Positions 51,305 to 61,508 are shown, counted from the first letter of the stretch. The stretch: DNA of 64,000 nt from Nitrospirota bacterium (GCA_021838585.1 JAKCDE010000007.1:6075-70074); one strand, 5' to 3'. Made by a program: numbers and translations. Notes: a model not told the origin generated them from the sequence alone.

Positions 51305-52948
51305 CTAGGCTTTTTCCCGTAACGACCGGTATCGCCGCATCAATTCCGTCGTTCCGCTGTCATGGGGTCTTCCTTCCGGCGCTTTTCCCTCCAGTTCGTC
51401 GATGATCCTGACCGCCATCACCTTGCCCAGCTCCACCCCCCACTGGTCGAAGGAGTCGATTCCCCAGACGATGCCCTGGGTGAAGACGCTGTGCTCGTAA
51501 AGCGCCACAAGAGTCCCCAGCGTCCGTGGGGTCAGCTCCTCCGCCAGAATGGTGCTGGAAGGGCGGTTTCCCTCGAAGGTGCGGTGGAGAACCTGGAATT
51601 CAGGGACGCCCGAGGCCCGGACCTCGTCAGAGGTTTTGCCGAAGGCGAGTGCCTCGCCCTGGGCGAAGAGGTTGGCCATCAGGATGTCGTGATGGGTTCC
51701 CAGGGGATTTCGGGAGCGGGCGAATCCGATGAAGTCGATCGGGATCAGTCGGGTTCCCTGGTGGATGAGCTGATAGAAGGAGTGCTGTCCGTTGGTCCCC
51801 GGCTCTCCCCAGTAAATGGGTCCGGTGGTCGTGTCGACGGGGGATCCGTCGAGATGGACGTGCTTGCCGTTCGACTCCATGGTCAGCTGCTGGAGGTAGG
51901 CGGGGAAACGCTTCAGGTACTGATCGTAAGGGAGGACCGCCACGGTCTGGCTTCCGAGAAAGTTGGTGTACCACACCACGAGAAGGCCCATCAGCACCGG
52001 GAGGTTCCGCTCGAGCGGGGTGTTCCGGAAGTGTTCGTCCATGGCGTAAAAGCCTGACAGCATCTCCCGGAAGGCCTCGGGGCCGATGGCGATCATGGTG
52101 GAGAGGCCGATGGCGGAGTCCATGGAATAGCGTCCACCGACCCAGTCCCAGAATCCGAACATGTTGTCGGTGTCGATTCCAAACTTCCGGACCTCTTCGG
52201 CGTTGGTGGAGACCGCCACGAAGTGGTGCTTCACCGCTTCCTCCGATTTGAGCCGGGCGATCAGCCACTCCCGTGCCGTTCGGGCATTGGTCATGGTTTC
52301 GAGGGTCGTGAAGGTCTTCGAGGAGACGATGAAGAGCGTCTCCTCCGGATCGAGATCCCGTGTGGCCTCGACGAAATCGGTTCCGTCGATGTTCGAGACG
52401 AAGCGGAAGGTCCGGCTCCGGTCGGAATAGGATCGTAGCGCCTCGTAGGCCATGACCGGTCCCAGGTCCGAGCCGCCGATGCCGATGTTGATGACGTTTT
52501 TGATGGGTTTTCCGGTCGCGCCCGTCCAGGAGCCCTCCCGGACCCGGCGGGAGAAGGACTCCATGTGGTCGAGGACCGCGTGGACTTCCCGGACCACATC
52601 GATGCCGTCCACCACCAGGGAGCGGTCACGGGGCATGCGGAGAGCCACATGGAGGACGGCCCGGTTTTCCGTCCGGTTGATGTGCTCTCCGCGGAACATG
52701 GCCTCGATATGTTCGGGCAGTTCGCAGGCCCGCGCAAGATCGAAGAGCAGGGAAAGGATCTCGTCGGTCACCAGGTTCTTCGAGTAGTCGAGATAGAGTC
52801 CGGCCCCTTCGGCCGCCATGCGCCGGCCGCGTTCGGGGTCCTTGGAAAAAAGGCTCCGGAGGGAGCGGGATTCGATCGCCCGGCTTTGTGAGGCCAGGGC
52901 CTTCCAGACCGGCAGTTCTGTGACGCGGGGAGGAACGGGGCGGGTCAT
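51305..52948 (-). CDS. pgi: Glucose-6-phosphate isomerase
   Basis: Interconverts glucose-6- and fructose-6-phosphate. 547 residues (E. coli 549). Family signatures [25 protein letters not shown], the active-site [14 protein letters not shown] and the C-terminal [11 protein letters not shown] are present. The start codon overlaps the stop of the upstream phosphatase as ATGA, so they share a transcript. AGGAG lies five bases before the ATG. Confidence 0.96.
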   Translation of the reverse strand: MTRPVPPRVTELPVWKALASQSRAIESRSLRSLFSKDPERGRRMAAEGAGLYLDYSKNLVTDEILSLLFDLARACELPEHIEAMFRGEHINRTENRAVLHVALRMPRDRSLVVDGIDVVREVHAVLDHMESFSRRVREGSWTGATGKPIKNVINIGIGGSDLGPVMAYEALRSYSDRSRTFRFVSNIDGTDFVEATRDLDPEETLFIVSSKTFTTLETMTNARTAREWLIARLKSEEAVKHHFVAVSTNAEEVRKFGIDTDNMFGFWDWVGGRYSMDSAIGLSTMIAIGPEAFREMLSGFYAMDEHFRNTPLERNLPVLMGLLVVWYTNFLGSQTVAVLPYDQYLKRFPAYLQQLTMESNGKHVHLDGSPVDTTTGPIYWGEPGTNGQHSFYQLIHQGTRLIPIDFIGFARSRNPLGTHHDILMANLFAQGEALAFGKTSDEVRASGVPEFQVLHRTFEGNRPSSTILAEELTPRTLGTLVALYEHSVFTQGIVWGIDSFDQWGVELGKVMAVRIIDELEGKAPEGRPHDSGTTELMRRYRSLREKA

Positions 52949-53553
52949 GGGCGACTCCTATGGCTTGGCGTGATGTCCGGAAGGATCTCGAAAGGTTTTC
53001 TGTTCAGGGCAAGAAGGGCCGGCCAGGCATGCTCGTTTCCCAGGATGGTGAGTGAGCTCGTCTCGATGGCAAAGTGACGGGCGCTGTCCGAGGGGAGCCT
53101 TAGCCAGTTGGCGACGAGAACACGGAGAAGATGGCCATGGGCAAACAGAAGGGCGTCCTGTCCGGTTTCCTCGAGTTTTGCGAGAACCCGGCGGACTCTT
53201 CGGGTGACGTCGGAGAGGGATTCCCCTTCTGGCGTTCCGTCGCGGAACAGATCCCATCCGGGGGTTTCCCGGCAGATGTCGAGGGTCGTTCGTCCCTCGT
53301 AGCGGCCATAGTCCCACTCCGCGAGATCGGGGTCGATCCGGAGAGTCTCCCCGAATCCCGCGAGTTCGGCGGTGTGGCGCGCCCGGGAGAAGGGGCTAGA
53401 CAGGACGAGACGCGGGTGAAGTGAGCGGAGAAGGGGGCCAAGATTTCTGGCTTCCGCTTCCCCTTCAGGGGACAGGGGAATGTCGGTTCTTCCGGTATGG
53501 CGTCCCGAGACCGACCATTCGGTGGCTCCGTGGCGGACAAGAAAGAGGTGCAT
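52945..53553 (-). CDS. Histidine phosphatase family protein (GpmB/CobC-like)
   Basis: 202-residue branch of the phosphoglycerate mutase-like superfamily. Phosphohistidine motif VRHGATEW (H8), then the conserved [17 protein letters not shown] and the second catalytic His in [12 protein letters not shown]. Substrate could be a phosphosugar or phosphoglycerate; the linkage to pgi suggests carbohydrate metabolism. AGGAG precedes the ATG at 53553. Confidence 0.85.
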   Translation of the reverse strand: MHLFLVRHGATEWSVSGRHTGRTDIPLSPEGEAEARNLGPLLRSLHPRLVLSSPFSRARHTAELAGFGETLRIDPDLAEWDYGRYEGRTTLDICRETPGWDLFRDGTPEGESLSDVTRRVRRVLAKLEETGQDALLFAHGHLLRVLVANWLRLPSDSARHFAIETSSLTILGNEHAWPALLALNRKPFEILPDITPSHRSRP

Positions 53554-53748
53554 GGACACTCCTGGGTTGGGGTCGGATGCATCATCTCCGAGAATAGCAG
53601 AAATCCGGAAGTGCCAACAAGGAGGCGGGTTCTTCAAAGAAGCGCAAGAGGATGAAAAAAACATCCGGAATCTATTGTTGTCCCGCCATTCGACTCGTGG
53701 GAGAATGTCCGGAAAACATAAACAATTCCATAGAAGGAGGCGACTACT

Positions 53749-56097
53749 GTGAAAGCCCCGCGGGCATCGTATTCCCGGCCGGTCTGGAGTCCTGCCCGAA
53801 AGGACATGGTGGGAGGCTCCCTGGGCCCCTCCCGGATCTGGTTCACGCTGGCCCGGGGGATCTTGACCGAGGTCTACCATCCCCGGATCGACATCCCCCA
53901 GATCCGCGACCTGGGATTCATCGTGGCGGACGACCGGGGGTTCTGGTCGGAGGTTCGGGCCAACGGACGCTACGATTTGTCTCTGGCCGGCTTTGGGATT
54001 CCGGCGGTCCGGATCGTCCATGAGCACGAACGCTTCCGTCTCGATCTCCGCATCGTCGCCTCCCCCTGTCGCGACGCGATTCTTGTGGATTTCCGACTTA
54101 AAGGAGAGGAAACCCTCCGCCTCTATCCCCTTCTGGCCACGAGGCTGGGAGGGCAGGCCATGGACAACGTCGCCATGTGCGGCACCTGGCACGGACGGAC
54201 GGTAATGTCGGCCTCCCAGGGGCCCTACGCCCTTTCCCTGGCGGGGATGCGTCCGGATGGCGGGGAACTCTTTTTCCGGACCTCCTGCGGGGAGGTCGGG
54301 GAGAGCGACGGCTGGCAGGACTTCAACCGGAACGGTCGAATGCTCTGGGAGTTCGGGGAAGCCGGCCCCGGAGAGGTCGCCCTCATGGGCGAGGCCTATC
54401 CGTCGGGGACATTGGCCCTGGCCTTTGCCAGCAGCCGGGAGGCCGCTTCGACTCTGGCCCTGTCCGCCCTCATGGAAGGGTTCGGGCCCCAGTGGGAGGA
54501 GCAGGTATCCCTCTGGAAAGACTGGCAGGAATCCCTCCGCCTTCCCGCCACGTTGCCGGAAAATCTGGTCCGGACCTACCGGACTTCGGCCATGGTTTTG
54601 CGCGTTCACGAGGACAAGAGCTTCCCGGGGGCCCTTATCGCGAGCCTCTCCATTCCATGGGGGGAGGCCTCCGACAGCCGGGGCGGCTATCACCTGGTCT
54701 GGAGCCGGGACCTGACCGAGAGCGCAGGGGCCCTCTTGGCCATGGGCGATGACGAAACGGTTCGCCGGATCCTCTCCTATCTCATGGCCACGCAGCAGGA
54801 AGACGGCCACTGGCTCCAGAACCAGTGGATCGGCGGAAAGCCTTACTGGCAAGGGCTTCAACTCGACGAGGCGGCCTTCCCCGTTCTTCTGGCTGCGGCC
54901 CTCGAAAGTTTCGGACCCATGTCGGCGGAGGGGCTCCGGACCATGGTGGAGCGCGCCCTCCGGTTCATCATCCGGGAGGGTCCAGTGACGGGGCAGGACC
55001 GTTGGGAGGAGGATCCCGGCATCAATCTCTTCACCCTCGCCGTCTCGATTTCTGCCCTTGTGGACGGGGCCGAATTTCTCGATCCGGCCGAAAGGGAGAT
55101 CGCCTACTGGATCGCCGACACCTGGAATGCCAGGATCGAGTCGTGGAGCTGGTCTGGAAGAACGAAGCTCGCGGAGGATCTCGGGCTCTCCGGATACTAC
55201 CTCCGGGCCGTTCCGGCCGGGGTGCTCGAGGATGCCGCGGCGAAGGGGTTGCCGCTCCTGATCAAGAACCGGTGCCATGACCCGGGTCTGCCCGCCTGCG
55301 ACCAGGTCAGCACCGACTTTCTTCAGCTCGTCCGGTACGGCTTGAGGACCCTCTCCGACAGACATGTCCGTGAGTCGCTTCATGCGGTGGACGCCCTGCT
55401 TCGCCGCGACACCCCCGCCGGTCCCGCCTGGTACCGCTACAACGGGGACGGGTACGGCGAGCATGTCGACGGAGCTCCTTTCGACGGGAGCGGCCGGGGT
55501 CGGCTCTGGCCCCTTCTTGCGGGCGAGCGGGGCCACGCGGCGCTGACCGCCGGGGAAAGCCCCCTTCCCTACCTCCGTTCCATGGCTCAGATGGCGGGAC
55601 CGGCGGGACTCATCCCCGAGCAGGTCTGGGATCGGGATCCGATTCCAGACAAGGATCTCTGGCCGGGCCGACCGACCGGGTCGGCCATGCCCCTGGTCTG
55701 GGCCCATGCCGAATTCATCAAACTGGCCCACAGCCATGACAAAAAATTTCCAGTGGACCGTCCGAAGGCGACCTGGGAGCGCTACGGCGGGAAGCGTCCC
55801 GAGATCTCCTGGGTGCTCTGGCGCCATCGGCACAAGCTCCGGACTCTCCCGGAGGGAAAGGAGCTCCGGTTCGTCTTCGAGGGGGAGGTCCTGATCCATT
55901 GGGGGATCGACGGCTGGAGCCGGCCTGTCGATTCCCCGACACGCCCCCTGGGTCTCGGATTCTTCGGGGCGGTTCTTCCCGTGGAATGCCTTCGAAGGGG
56001 ACAACGCATCGACTTCACCTTCTTCTGGCCCCGGGAGCAGCGGTGGGAGGGTGTCGATTACCACATGGAGGTGGGGACTCGGGAAGCGCGCGTATAG
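53749..56097 (+). CDS. Glucoamylase-like glycoside hydrolase (GH15)
   Basis: Releases glucose from the non-reducing end of alpha-glucans, or an equivalent oligosaccharide. 782 residues. An N-terminal beta-sandwich is followed by the alpha/alpha barrel. The GGYHLVWSRDLTESAGAL, QEDGHWLQNQWIGG and DRWEEDPGIN segments are typical; the general acid is E at about 420 and the base E in PEQVWD at about 623. No signal peptide, so it is likely cytoplasmic and may process glycogen-type polymer. GTG at 53749 follows GGAGG. Divergent from the gpm-like/pgi operon. Confidence 0.88.
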   Translation: MKAPRASYSRPVWSPARKDMVGGSLGPSRIWFTLARGILTEVYHPRIDIPQIRDLGFIVADDRGFWSEVRANGRYDLSLAGFGIPAVRIVHEHERFRLDLRIVASPCRDAILVDFRLKGEETLRLYPLLATRLGGQAMDNVAMCGTWHGRTVMSASQGPYALSLAGMRPDGGELFFRTSCGEVGESDGWQDFNRNGRMLWEFGEAGPGEVALMGEAYPSGTLALAFASSREAASTLALSALMEGFGPQWEEQVSLWKDWQESLRLPATLPENLVRTYRTSAMVLRVHEDKSFPGALIASLSIPWGEASDSRGGYHLVWSRDLTESAGALLAMGDDETVRRILSYLMATQQEDGHWLQNQWIGGKPYWQGLQLDEAAFPVLLAAALESFGPMSAEGLRTMVERALRFIIREGPVTGQDRWEEDPGINLFTLAVSISALVDGAEFLDPAEREIAYWIADTWNARIESWSWSGRTKLAEDLGLSGYYLRAVPAGVLEDAAAKGLPLLIKNRCHDPGLPACDQVSTDFLQLVRYGLRTLSDRHVRESLHAVDALLRRDTPAGPAWYRYNGDGYGEHVDGAPFDGSGRGRLWPLLAGERGHAALTAGESPLPYLRSMAQMAGPAGLIPEQVWDRDPIPDKDLWPGRPTGSAMPLVWAHAEFIKLAHSHDKKFPVDRPKATWERYGGKRPEISWVLWRHRHKLRTLPEGKELRFVFEGEVLIHWGIDGWSRPVDSPTRPLGLGFFGAVLPVECLRRGQRIDFTFFWPREQRWEGVDYHMEVGTREARV

Positions 56098-56196
56098 ATT
56101 CGCTCCGATGTGGAATCCCGGGGGACAGTCCGGTATAGTGGGTTACGAAGATGGCCCACCAGTGACACGTCAAGGCAATACCTGACGGGAGAACCC

Positions 56197-57156
56197 ATGA
56201 ACGGACAAACCAGTCCCACTCGTCCCATTGCCACCCTGACCCTCAACCCGGCGATCGACGTCTCCTATGAGATTCCCCGCCTCGTCCCGGATCAGAAGAG
56301 CCACGCCACCGCGACGCGGACCGATCCCGGAGGAAACGGAATCAATGTGGGACGGGCCCTCCGCGTCATGGGGGTTCCCGCCGCCAATTTTTGCATCATG
56401 GCGGGCAATGCCGGAACTCTCCTGGAGACACTGCTCGAAGACCAGATCGACCATGTGGATTGTGAACGGGTCGAAGGGGAAACCCGGATCAATGCCACGG
56501 TTCTCGAGGCCGCCTCGGAGTCCCAGTACGAGGTGACCGGCATCGGTCCATTCGTTCCCGCAGTGGTTTTGTCGAAGGTTCTGGGACGGTTCCTGGATCG
56601 GGTGGAGGGCGGCTTCGGGATCCTGTCGGGATCGGTCCCGCCCGGAGTTCCATCGGACATCTATGGGGAGATGGTCCGGCGGGTTCGCGAATGCGGCGGC
56701 CTCGCGGTCGTGGATGCGCACGGCGCCCTTCTTCGCGAGTCCCTCGCCCTCCGCCCGTTTCTGATCAAGCCCAACCGCTACGAGCTCTCCCTTCTGCTGG
56801 GAAAGGAGGTCCCCCGGATCGAGGATGTGGCCGAAGAGGCACGCCTTCTCGTTCGGCAGGGGATCGGATACGTCTGCGTCTCCCTCGGCGCGGAGGGAGC
56901 CCTGCTCGCAGGGCCGGAGGGGACCTTTCATGCCAAGGCTCCCCCGATTGTCGTCAAGTGCACGGTCGGGGCGGGGGATTCCATGGTGGCAGGGCTCATC
57001 GCCGCCTTTTCCCGGGGGGAGAGCGCGGCGGAGGCCCTGAGGCTCGCTGTGGCCTGCGGAAGCGGGACCGCCGCCCAGCCGGGGACGGCCATTTTCACCG
57101 CCGGTCAGCTCCAGGAATTGTTGGCCCGCACCGAGGTTTCCGCCCTGGATATCTGA
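56197..57156 (+). CDS. PfkB-family sugar-phosphate kinase (Pfk-2-like)
   Basis: 319-residue kinase of the PfkB/1-phosphofructokinase class. The first signature is GGNGINVGRAL near residue 47. The catalytic GAGDS motif has D261. Members phosphorylate fructose-6-phosphate, fructose-1-phosphate or tagatose-6-phosphate; fructose-6-phosphate is favoured by the company of pgi and the glucoamylase. ATG at 56197 follows GGGAG. It lies 100 bases after the glucoamylase gene. Confidence 0.86.
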   Translation: MNGQTSPTRPIATLTLNPAIDVSYEIPRLVPDQKSHATATRTDPGGNGINVGRALRVMGVPAANFCIMAGNAGTLLETLLEDQIDHVDCERVEGETRINATVLEAASESQYEVTGIGPFVPAVVLSKVLGRFLDRVEGGFGILSGSVPPGVPSDIYGEMVRRVRECGGLAVVDAHGALLRESLALRPFLIKPNRYELSLLLGKEVPRIEDVAEEARLLVRQGIGYVCVSLGAEGALLAGPEGTFHAKAPPIVVKCTVGAGDSMVAGLIAAFSRGESAAEALRLAVACGSGTAAQPGTAIFTAGQLQELLARTEVSALDI

Positions 57157-57221
57157 AAACCCGTCCGGATCCGTTTCGGGAAATGGGCGATCATGTCATG
57201 TCCTTCAGGAGGTCTTCAAAG

Positions 57222-57269
57222 ATGTTTTACGGGAAGATACTGTTTAACGGGAAGGTGGTGTTCGCGTGA
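57222..57269 (+). CDS. 15-residue ORF coupled to the next gene
   Basis: ATG with a strong AGGAGG site eight bases upstream. It encodes a short hydrophobic peptide (MFYGKILFNGKVVFA). Its TGA stop overlaps the GTG of the following gene (GTGA), so it may act to couple translation. No homologue can be claimed. Confidence 0.4.
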   Translation: MFYGKILFNGKVVFA

Positions 57270-57592
57270 AGCAGGTCGTCGTTCGTCTCGCGACTCTCTC
57301 CCCGGGAGCGGTGGTCGTCTCGGATGTGGTCGACCCCCTCGGGCGGCTTCTCGTGAGGGCGCCCGTGACCCTCGACGAGCATCTCAAGGCCCTTCTCCTC
57401 GCCCGCGGGGTGAAGGATGTCTTCATCGAGGATCGCAGGAGCGCGGACCGGGTCGAGTCGGAGGTCGCAATCCAAAAGGAAATGCAATCCCTTGAAAAAA
57501 GGTTGTCCCTTTTTCGGGCGGAAGACCCCGAGCGGTCTCTCCGGGAGACGATCCTGCGGACGGTCGAAACCTTCTATCTGGAAAAGCGGTAG
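57266..57592 (+). CDS. HD-GYP-associated N-terminal-domain-like protein, stand-alone
   Basis: 108 residues resembling the regulatory N-domain that precedes HD-GYP phosphodiesterase domains (LSPGAVVVSDVVDPLGRLLVRAPVTL, then LARGVKDVFIED). A coiled helical tail follows. Here there is no HD-GYP domain; the next genes are HDOD proteins. The GTG start is coupled to the preceding 15-codon frame. Likely a signalling accessory, by context only. Confidence 0.55.
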   Translation: MKQVVVRLATLSPGAVVVSDVVDPLGRLLVRAPVTLDEHLKALLLARGVKDVFIEDRRSADRVESEVAIQKEMQSLEKRLSLFRAEDPERSLRETILRTVETFYLEKR

Positions 57593-57645
57593 GACGACTT
57601 GCCCCGTCCTGGGAACCATGACTGGAAAACGTGGGAGCCGGCTCC

Positions 57646-58488
57646 TTGAACAGTGACGAGCACGACAGGATTTTCGAGGATTTCGAAAGGGAGAACGGTT
57701 TTTCGGCGATGCCGGAGGTCGTGAGCGAGGTCCTCTACGCCCTCCAGTCGAGCCGGACGAGCATGCACGAAATCGGCGAGATCATCAAGAGGGATCCCGG
57801 ATTTTCGGCCCGCATCATCCAGTACGCCAATTCCGGAGCCTACCTCGCGGCCGTTCCACCCTCGAGCATCGACCAGGCGGTGCGCGTCATCGGCCTGGGT
57901 CCCCTCAAGGGATTGTGCCTGGGGATTCCTGTTTTTACCCGGTACAAGCATGTTCTGGGGGTGCGTGAAATCTGGGCCCACAGCCGGGCCACGGCCATCT
58001 GCTGCCAGGTCCTTTCCACCGCTCTCCGCTTCCCGGAGCCGGACACGGCCGAGACGGCAGGCCTTCTTCACGATATCGGCAAGGTCGTTCTGGCGGTTTC
58101 GGCCGGGAACTTTTTCCTCTCCCAGGTCCAGATAGCCGACGCGTCCAACCGGGAAAACGACTGGCGGCAGGAAAAAAAGATCCTCGGATTCAATCACTGC
58201 TTCATCGGGGGATGGTTCGCCCGTAAATTCAAGATGCCTCCACGGCTGGTCGAGGCGATGCTCTGGCATCACGAATTCGAGAGGTCGACCTACGCGCGTG
58301 ACCTGGCCTGCCTCTGCTTTATCGGAGACCAGATCGCGACGGCGATCGGTTTTTCCCATCCCGACTATGTCTTTGTCGACCCCGATCTCCCCCGCGCCCT
58401 GAAACACCTCGGAATCGACGGCGATCTTTTCGAGAAGATCCTGCGGCAATGCCTCGAACGTGTCGCGAAGATGGTGGTCTATGACTAA
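57646..58488 (+). CDS. HDOD-domain protein
   Basis: 280 residues of a single HDOD domain (AMPEVVSEVLYAL, SARIIQYANSGAY, then AGLLHDIGKVVLA and WHHEFERS). HDOD proteins are inactive relatives of HD hydrolases that take part in signalling and cell-cycle or motility control; here an HD pair is retained in LLHDIGK. TTG at 57646 has GGGAG eight bases upstream; GTG at 57631 is an alternative. It precedes the EAL-HDOD gene by 68 bases. Confidence 0.83.
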   Translation: MNSDEHDRIFEDFERENGFSAMPEVVSEVLYALQSSRTSMHEIGEIIKRDPGFSARIIQYANSGAYLAAVPPSSIDQAVRVIGLGPLKGLCLGIPVFTRYKHVLGVREIWAHSRATAICCQVLSTALRFPEPDTAETAGLLHDIGKVVLAVSAGNFFLSQVQIADASNRENDWRQEKKILGFNHCFIGGWFARKFKMPPRLVEAMLWHHEFERSTYARDLACLCFIGDQIATAIGFSHPDYVFVDPDLPRALKHLGIDGDLFEKILRQCLERVAKMVVYD

Positions 58489-58556
58489 GTCGGGACCATC
58501 CCCCGTCTGAAGGGACAGGATGTGTCCATGCTGCGCCGTTATTTTCGGGGATTTCC

Positions 58557-59804
58557 ATGAGCACCGGTCGCGGGCCCCACGATGTTCTGATCGGCCGCCA
58601 GTCCATCTTCGGCCGGGACGGGTCGGTCGTCGCCTACGAGCTGCTCTTCCGGAGCACCCGGAAAAACGTGGCCCATGTTTCCGACGACACACGGGCTACC
58701 GCCCGGATCATCGTGGACACCCTCATGGAAGGGGGGCTCGGGAAGATCCTGGGGGGGAAGCGGGGATTTGTGAACATCGGCCCGGACTTTCTTCTGGAAG
58801 ACGCCCTCTTTCTCCTGCCCCCCCGGGATCTGGTCCTGGAGATCCTCGAAACGGTTCCCGTCACCGACGCCACCGTCTCCCGGTGCCGGGAGCTCCGGAG
58901 CCGGGGATACACCCTGGCCCTGGACGACTACGTGGGGAGGGAGGATATCTGGGCGCCTTTGCTCGAGACGGTGTCCATTGTCAAGGTCGACATTCTGGCG
59001 GTCCCGGAGCCGGATCTTCGGCCGGTCGTCCAACGTCTTCACGCCCGAAAGCTCTCCCTTCTGGCGGAGAAGGTCGAAACCCCGGAGCAGCTTGCCCGGA
59101 CCATGGAGATGGGGTTCGACTACTTTCAGGGGTTCTTCTTCGCCCGCCCGGTCATCCTGGCCTCCCGAAAGGTCGACCCCCTGAGGCAGGCGGTGACGGG
59201 GGTCCTGGCCATGGTCCTGGCGGATGCCGGCACAGACGAGATCGTCAGGGCGGTCCGCCCGCACATCGACCTCTCCGCTTCCCTCATCCGGATCGCCAAC
59301 GTGGTGGGACTGAGTCCGTTTCACGCCGTCACCGATATCCGTCAGGCGGTTCTGGCGATGGGGACGGACCAGATCCGGAGATGGCTGGAGATTATCCTGT
59401 TTTCATCGTCGCTCTCGGATAGCCGGTACGCCCGTCCGGTTCTCCAGATGGCGGTAACCCGGGCCCGGCTGATGGAGCTTCTGGCCCAATCCTGGACAGG
59501 CCCCGGAAAGCCCGAGCCGGAGGAGGCCTTCCTGGTCGGGATGTTCTCCCTCTCCGAGCCCCTCCTGGGCGTGTCTGTCTCCGAGATGCTCGAAGGGCTT
59601 CCATTGCGCGAAGAGGTCCGGAAGGCGCTTCTTCGTGGCGAGGGATCCCTGGGACATCTCCTTGCCTTCGCCTCGAACCTCGATCGTTCCGGGGACTCCC
59701 TGGAGCGGCTCATGGGCGACCTGCCCGTCCCCGTGGAAAGAATTGTCTGGTCCCAGACCCAATCCCTCCTCTGGGGAGACGACATCGTCCGGATTTTTTC
59801 CTGA
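58557..59804 (+). CDS. EAL-HDOD (YuxH/CdgJ-type) signalling protein
   Basis: 415 residues. N-terminal EAL-like domain about 1-205 (GRQSIFGRDGSVVAYELLFR, then LALDDYVG and VKVDIL), C-terminal HDOD domain. The EAL signature is degenerate (YELL), the usual Asn of the metal site is changed, and the last acidic pair is partly kept, so cyclic-di-GMP hydrolysis is doubtful; binding is possible. The family (CdgJ in Vibrio) affects motility. It closes the four-gene signalling run. Confidence 0.82.
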   Translation: MSTGRGPHDVLIGRQSIFGRDGSVVAYELLFRSTRKNVAHVSDDTRATARIIVDTLMEGGLGKILGGKRGFVNIGPDFLLEDALFLLPPRDLVLEILETVPVTDATVSRCRELRSRGYTLALDDYVGREDIWAPLLETVSIVKVDILAVPEPDLRPVVQRLHARKLSLLAEKVETPEQLARTMEMGFDYFQGFFFARPVILASRKVDPLRQAVTGVLAMVLADAGTDEIVRAVRPHIDLSASLIRIANVVGLSPFHAVTDIRQAVLAMGTDQIRRWLEIILFSSSLSDSRYARPVLQMAVTRARLMELLAQSWTGPGKPEPEEAFLVGMFSLSEPLLGVSVSEMLEGLPLREEVRKALLRGEGSLGHLLAFASNLDRSGDSLERLMGDLPVPVERIVWSQTQSLLWGDDIVRIFS

Positions 59805-59837
59805 CCGGACTTCCGTCTTGTTCCCTTCTGAGAATCT

Positions 59838-61508
59838 CTAGAACCGCCGCGATCTCAAAATGACGATGGCGAGAAAGAAGCCCAGGATGCCGGCTCCCGA
59901 AAATCCGATGAGACCCAGGGTCTTGAAGGAGGAATGGGAGGAGAGGGAGGCGGAAAAGATGAGGGCCGATCCGATGACGAGGGATGAGACGAGGATCGAC
60001 AGGGAGAGCAGATTCCCGGTCCGGTCGATCTCCCGGATCAGATCGTCGAGGTGCCGGAGCGAGAAATCGATCCGGAATTTTCCCGCCCCCGCGGTGTCGA
60101 CGAGACGTTCGATCCGTTCCGGAAGTCCCGAGAGAATCCTCAGAAGTGTCCGGGAGGAGATCTTCATGTTCCGGAAAATCTCTCCCAGCCCGAAGTTTTT
60201 GAGGAACTGTGAAACAATGAATGGCCGGGCTTCCTCGAGCATGTTGAAGGAAGGATCCAGCTGGCGGCCGATCCCTTCCATGATGACGAGGGCCCGGAGC
60301 AGGAGGACCAGCTCCGAGGGAAGCTTGAGGGCGTGTTCCCGGGAGATGGCGAAGAGTTCGGAGGCCAGGAGGTCCACCCGGATTTCCGACAGCGACTGGT
60401 TTACGAACTCATCGAGGAACCGTGAGAGCTCCGACTCGAGCCGGAGGGTGTCGCAGTCTTCGGGAATCGCCTCCATCCGGCGCAAAAGACCGACGACGCG
60501 GGTCGTATCGTTGTCGGACAAGGCCACGATGAGATCTCCCAGAAGAGTTCGCCATGTTTTGGAGAGCGTTCCGAACATTCCGAAGTCGAGGATTCCGATC
60601 CGGGAGCCCGGCAGAACGAGGATGTTTCCCGGATGAGGATCTCCCTGGAAGAAACCGAAGACGAAAACCTGCTTCAGGATGGAGCGCGCGCCGATCCGGG
60701 CGATGACCTCGGGGGTTGTGCCCATCTCGGGAAAGCGCTCGATCTGGTCGATCTTGATGCCGTCCAGAAACTCGAGAACGAGGACCTGGTCGGTGGAGTA
60801 CTCCGGAAAATACCGGGGAATGACGATTTCGGGATCGTCCGCGAAATGGCGGGCCGCCCGTTCGATGTTTTTTCCTTCGTGGGTGAAGTCGAGCTCCAGG
60901 CGGAGAATCCGTGAAAACTCCTTCACCACCTCCCGGGGGTGGAAGCGTCGGGAACGATCGAGATTGTCTTCGAGAAGCCCGGCCAGGACGGCCAGAATGG
61001 AGAGGTCGGCCTCGACCTTCGGCAGGATCCCGGGACGCCGCACTTTGACCGCGACCTCCGTTCCGTCCGGAAGGCGGCCCCGGTGGACCTGGGCGATGGT
61101 CGCCTGTCCGAGGGGGACGGGATCGAGAAAGGCCAGTCGCTCCCGGGGGGAGAGACCCCAGGCCTCTCCGAGGAGTTCCTCGATCCGCTCGAAGGGCAAG
61201 GGGGAGACGCGGTCCTGGAGCCGGGAGAGTTCGGCGATGTAGTCCGGAGGAATGAGATCGGGTCGGGCCGACAGGATCTGTCCAAGCTTCGAAAAGGTCG
61301 GCCCCAGCTCCTCGAGGGCTTTCCGGAGCCGTACGGGACGCGGTTCGGAAGGAGGGGGCTTTCGGAAGAGGAGACGGTCTCCCGCAGCCTTCAAAGGGTT
61401 CAGCCTCAGGAATCCCACCATGTCCTCGAAGCCGTACTTCACGAGGATGTGGACGATTTCCCTCAGCCGGGCGAGCTCGGAAAGGGGCAGAAGCCTGATG
61501 ACGGACAC
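59838..61508 (-). CDS. UbiB/AarF-type ABC1 atypical kinase
   Basis: 556 residues. Motifs of the ADCK/UbiB family: KLGQILSARPDLIPPDY, QATIAQVHRG (the usual A-rich loop is altered to GQAT), VAVKVRRPG, QGDPHPGNIL and LDFGMFG, followed by two C-terminal membrane helices. UbiB assists quinone biosynthesis; the cell's quinone type cannot be read here. GTG at 61508 follows GGGAG. It sits beside the SagB-like gene, transcribed the same way. Confidence 0.9.
   Translation of the reverse strand: MSVIRLLPLSELARLREIVHILVKYGFEDMVGFLRLNPLKAAGDRLLFRKPPPSEPRPVRLRKALEELGPTFSKLGQILSARPDLIPPDYIAELSRLQDRVSPLPFERIEELLGEAWGLSPRERLAFLDPVPLGQATIAQVHRGRLPDGTEVAVKVRRPGILPKVEADLSILAVLAGLLEDNLDRSRRFHPREVVKEFSRILRLELDFTHEGKNIERAARHFADDPEIVIPRYFPEYSTDQVLVLEFLDGIKIDQIERFPEMGTTPEVIARIGARSILKQVFVFGFFQGDPHPGNILVLPGSRIGILDFGMFGTLSKTWRTLLGDLIVALSDNDTTRVVGLLRRMEAIPEDCDTLRLESELSRFLDEFVNQSLSEIRVDLLASELFAISREHALKLPSELVLLLRALVIMEGIGRQLDPSFNMLEEARPFIVSQFLKNFGLGEIFRNMKISSRTLLRILSGLPERIERLVDTAGAGKFRIDFSLRHLDDLIREIDRTGNLLSLSILVSSLVIGSALIFSASLSSHSSFKTLGLIGFSGAGILGFFLAIVILRSRRF

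Noticed and set aside
53554..56064. Minus-strand extension of the histidine phosphatase frame opposite the glucoamylase gene
   Set aside because: Only the part from 53553 downwards carries family motifs and a ribosome-binding site; the upstream 837 codons are antisense shadow of GH15.
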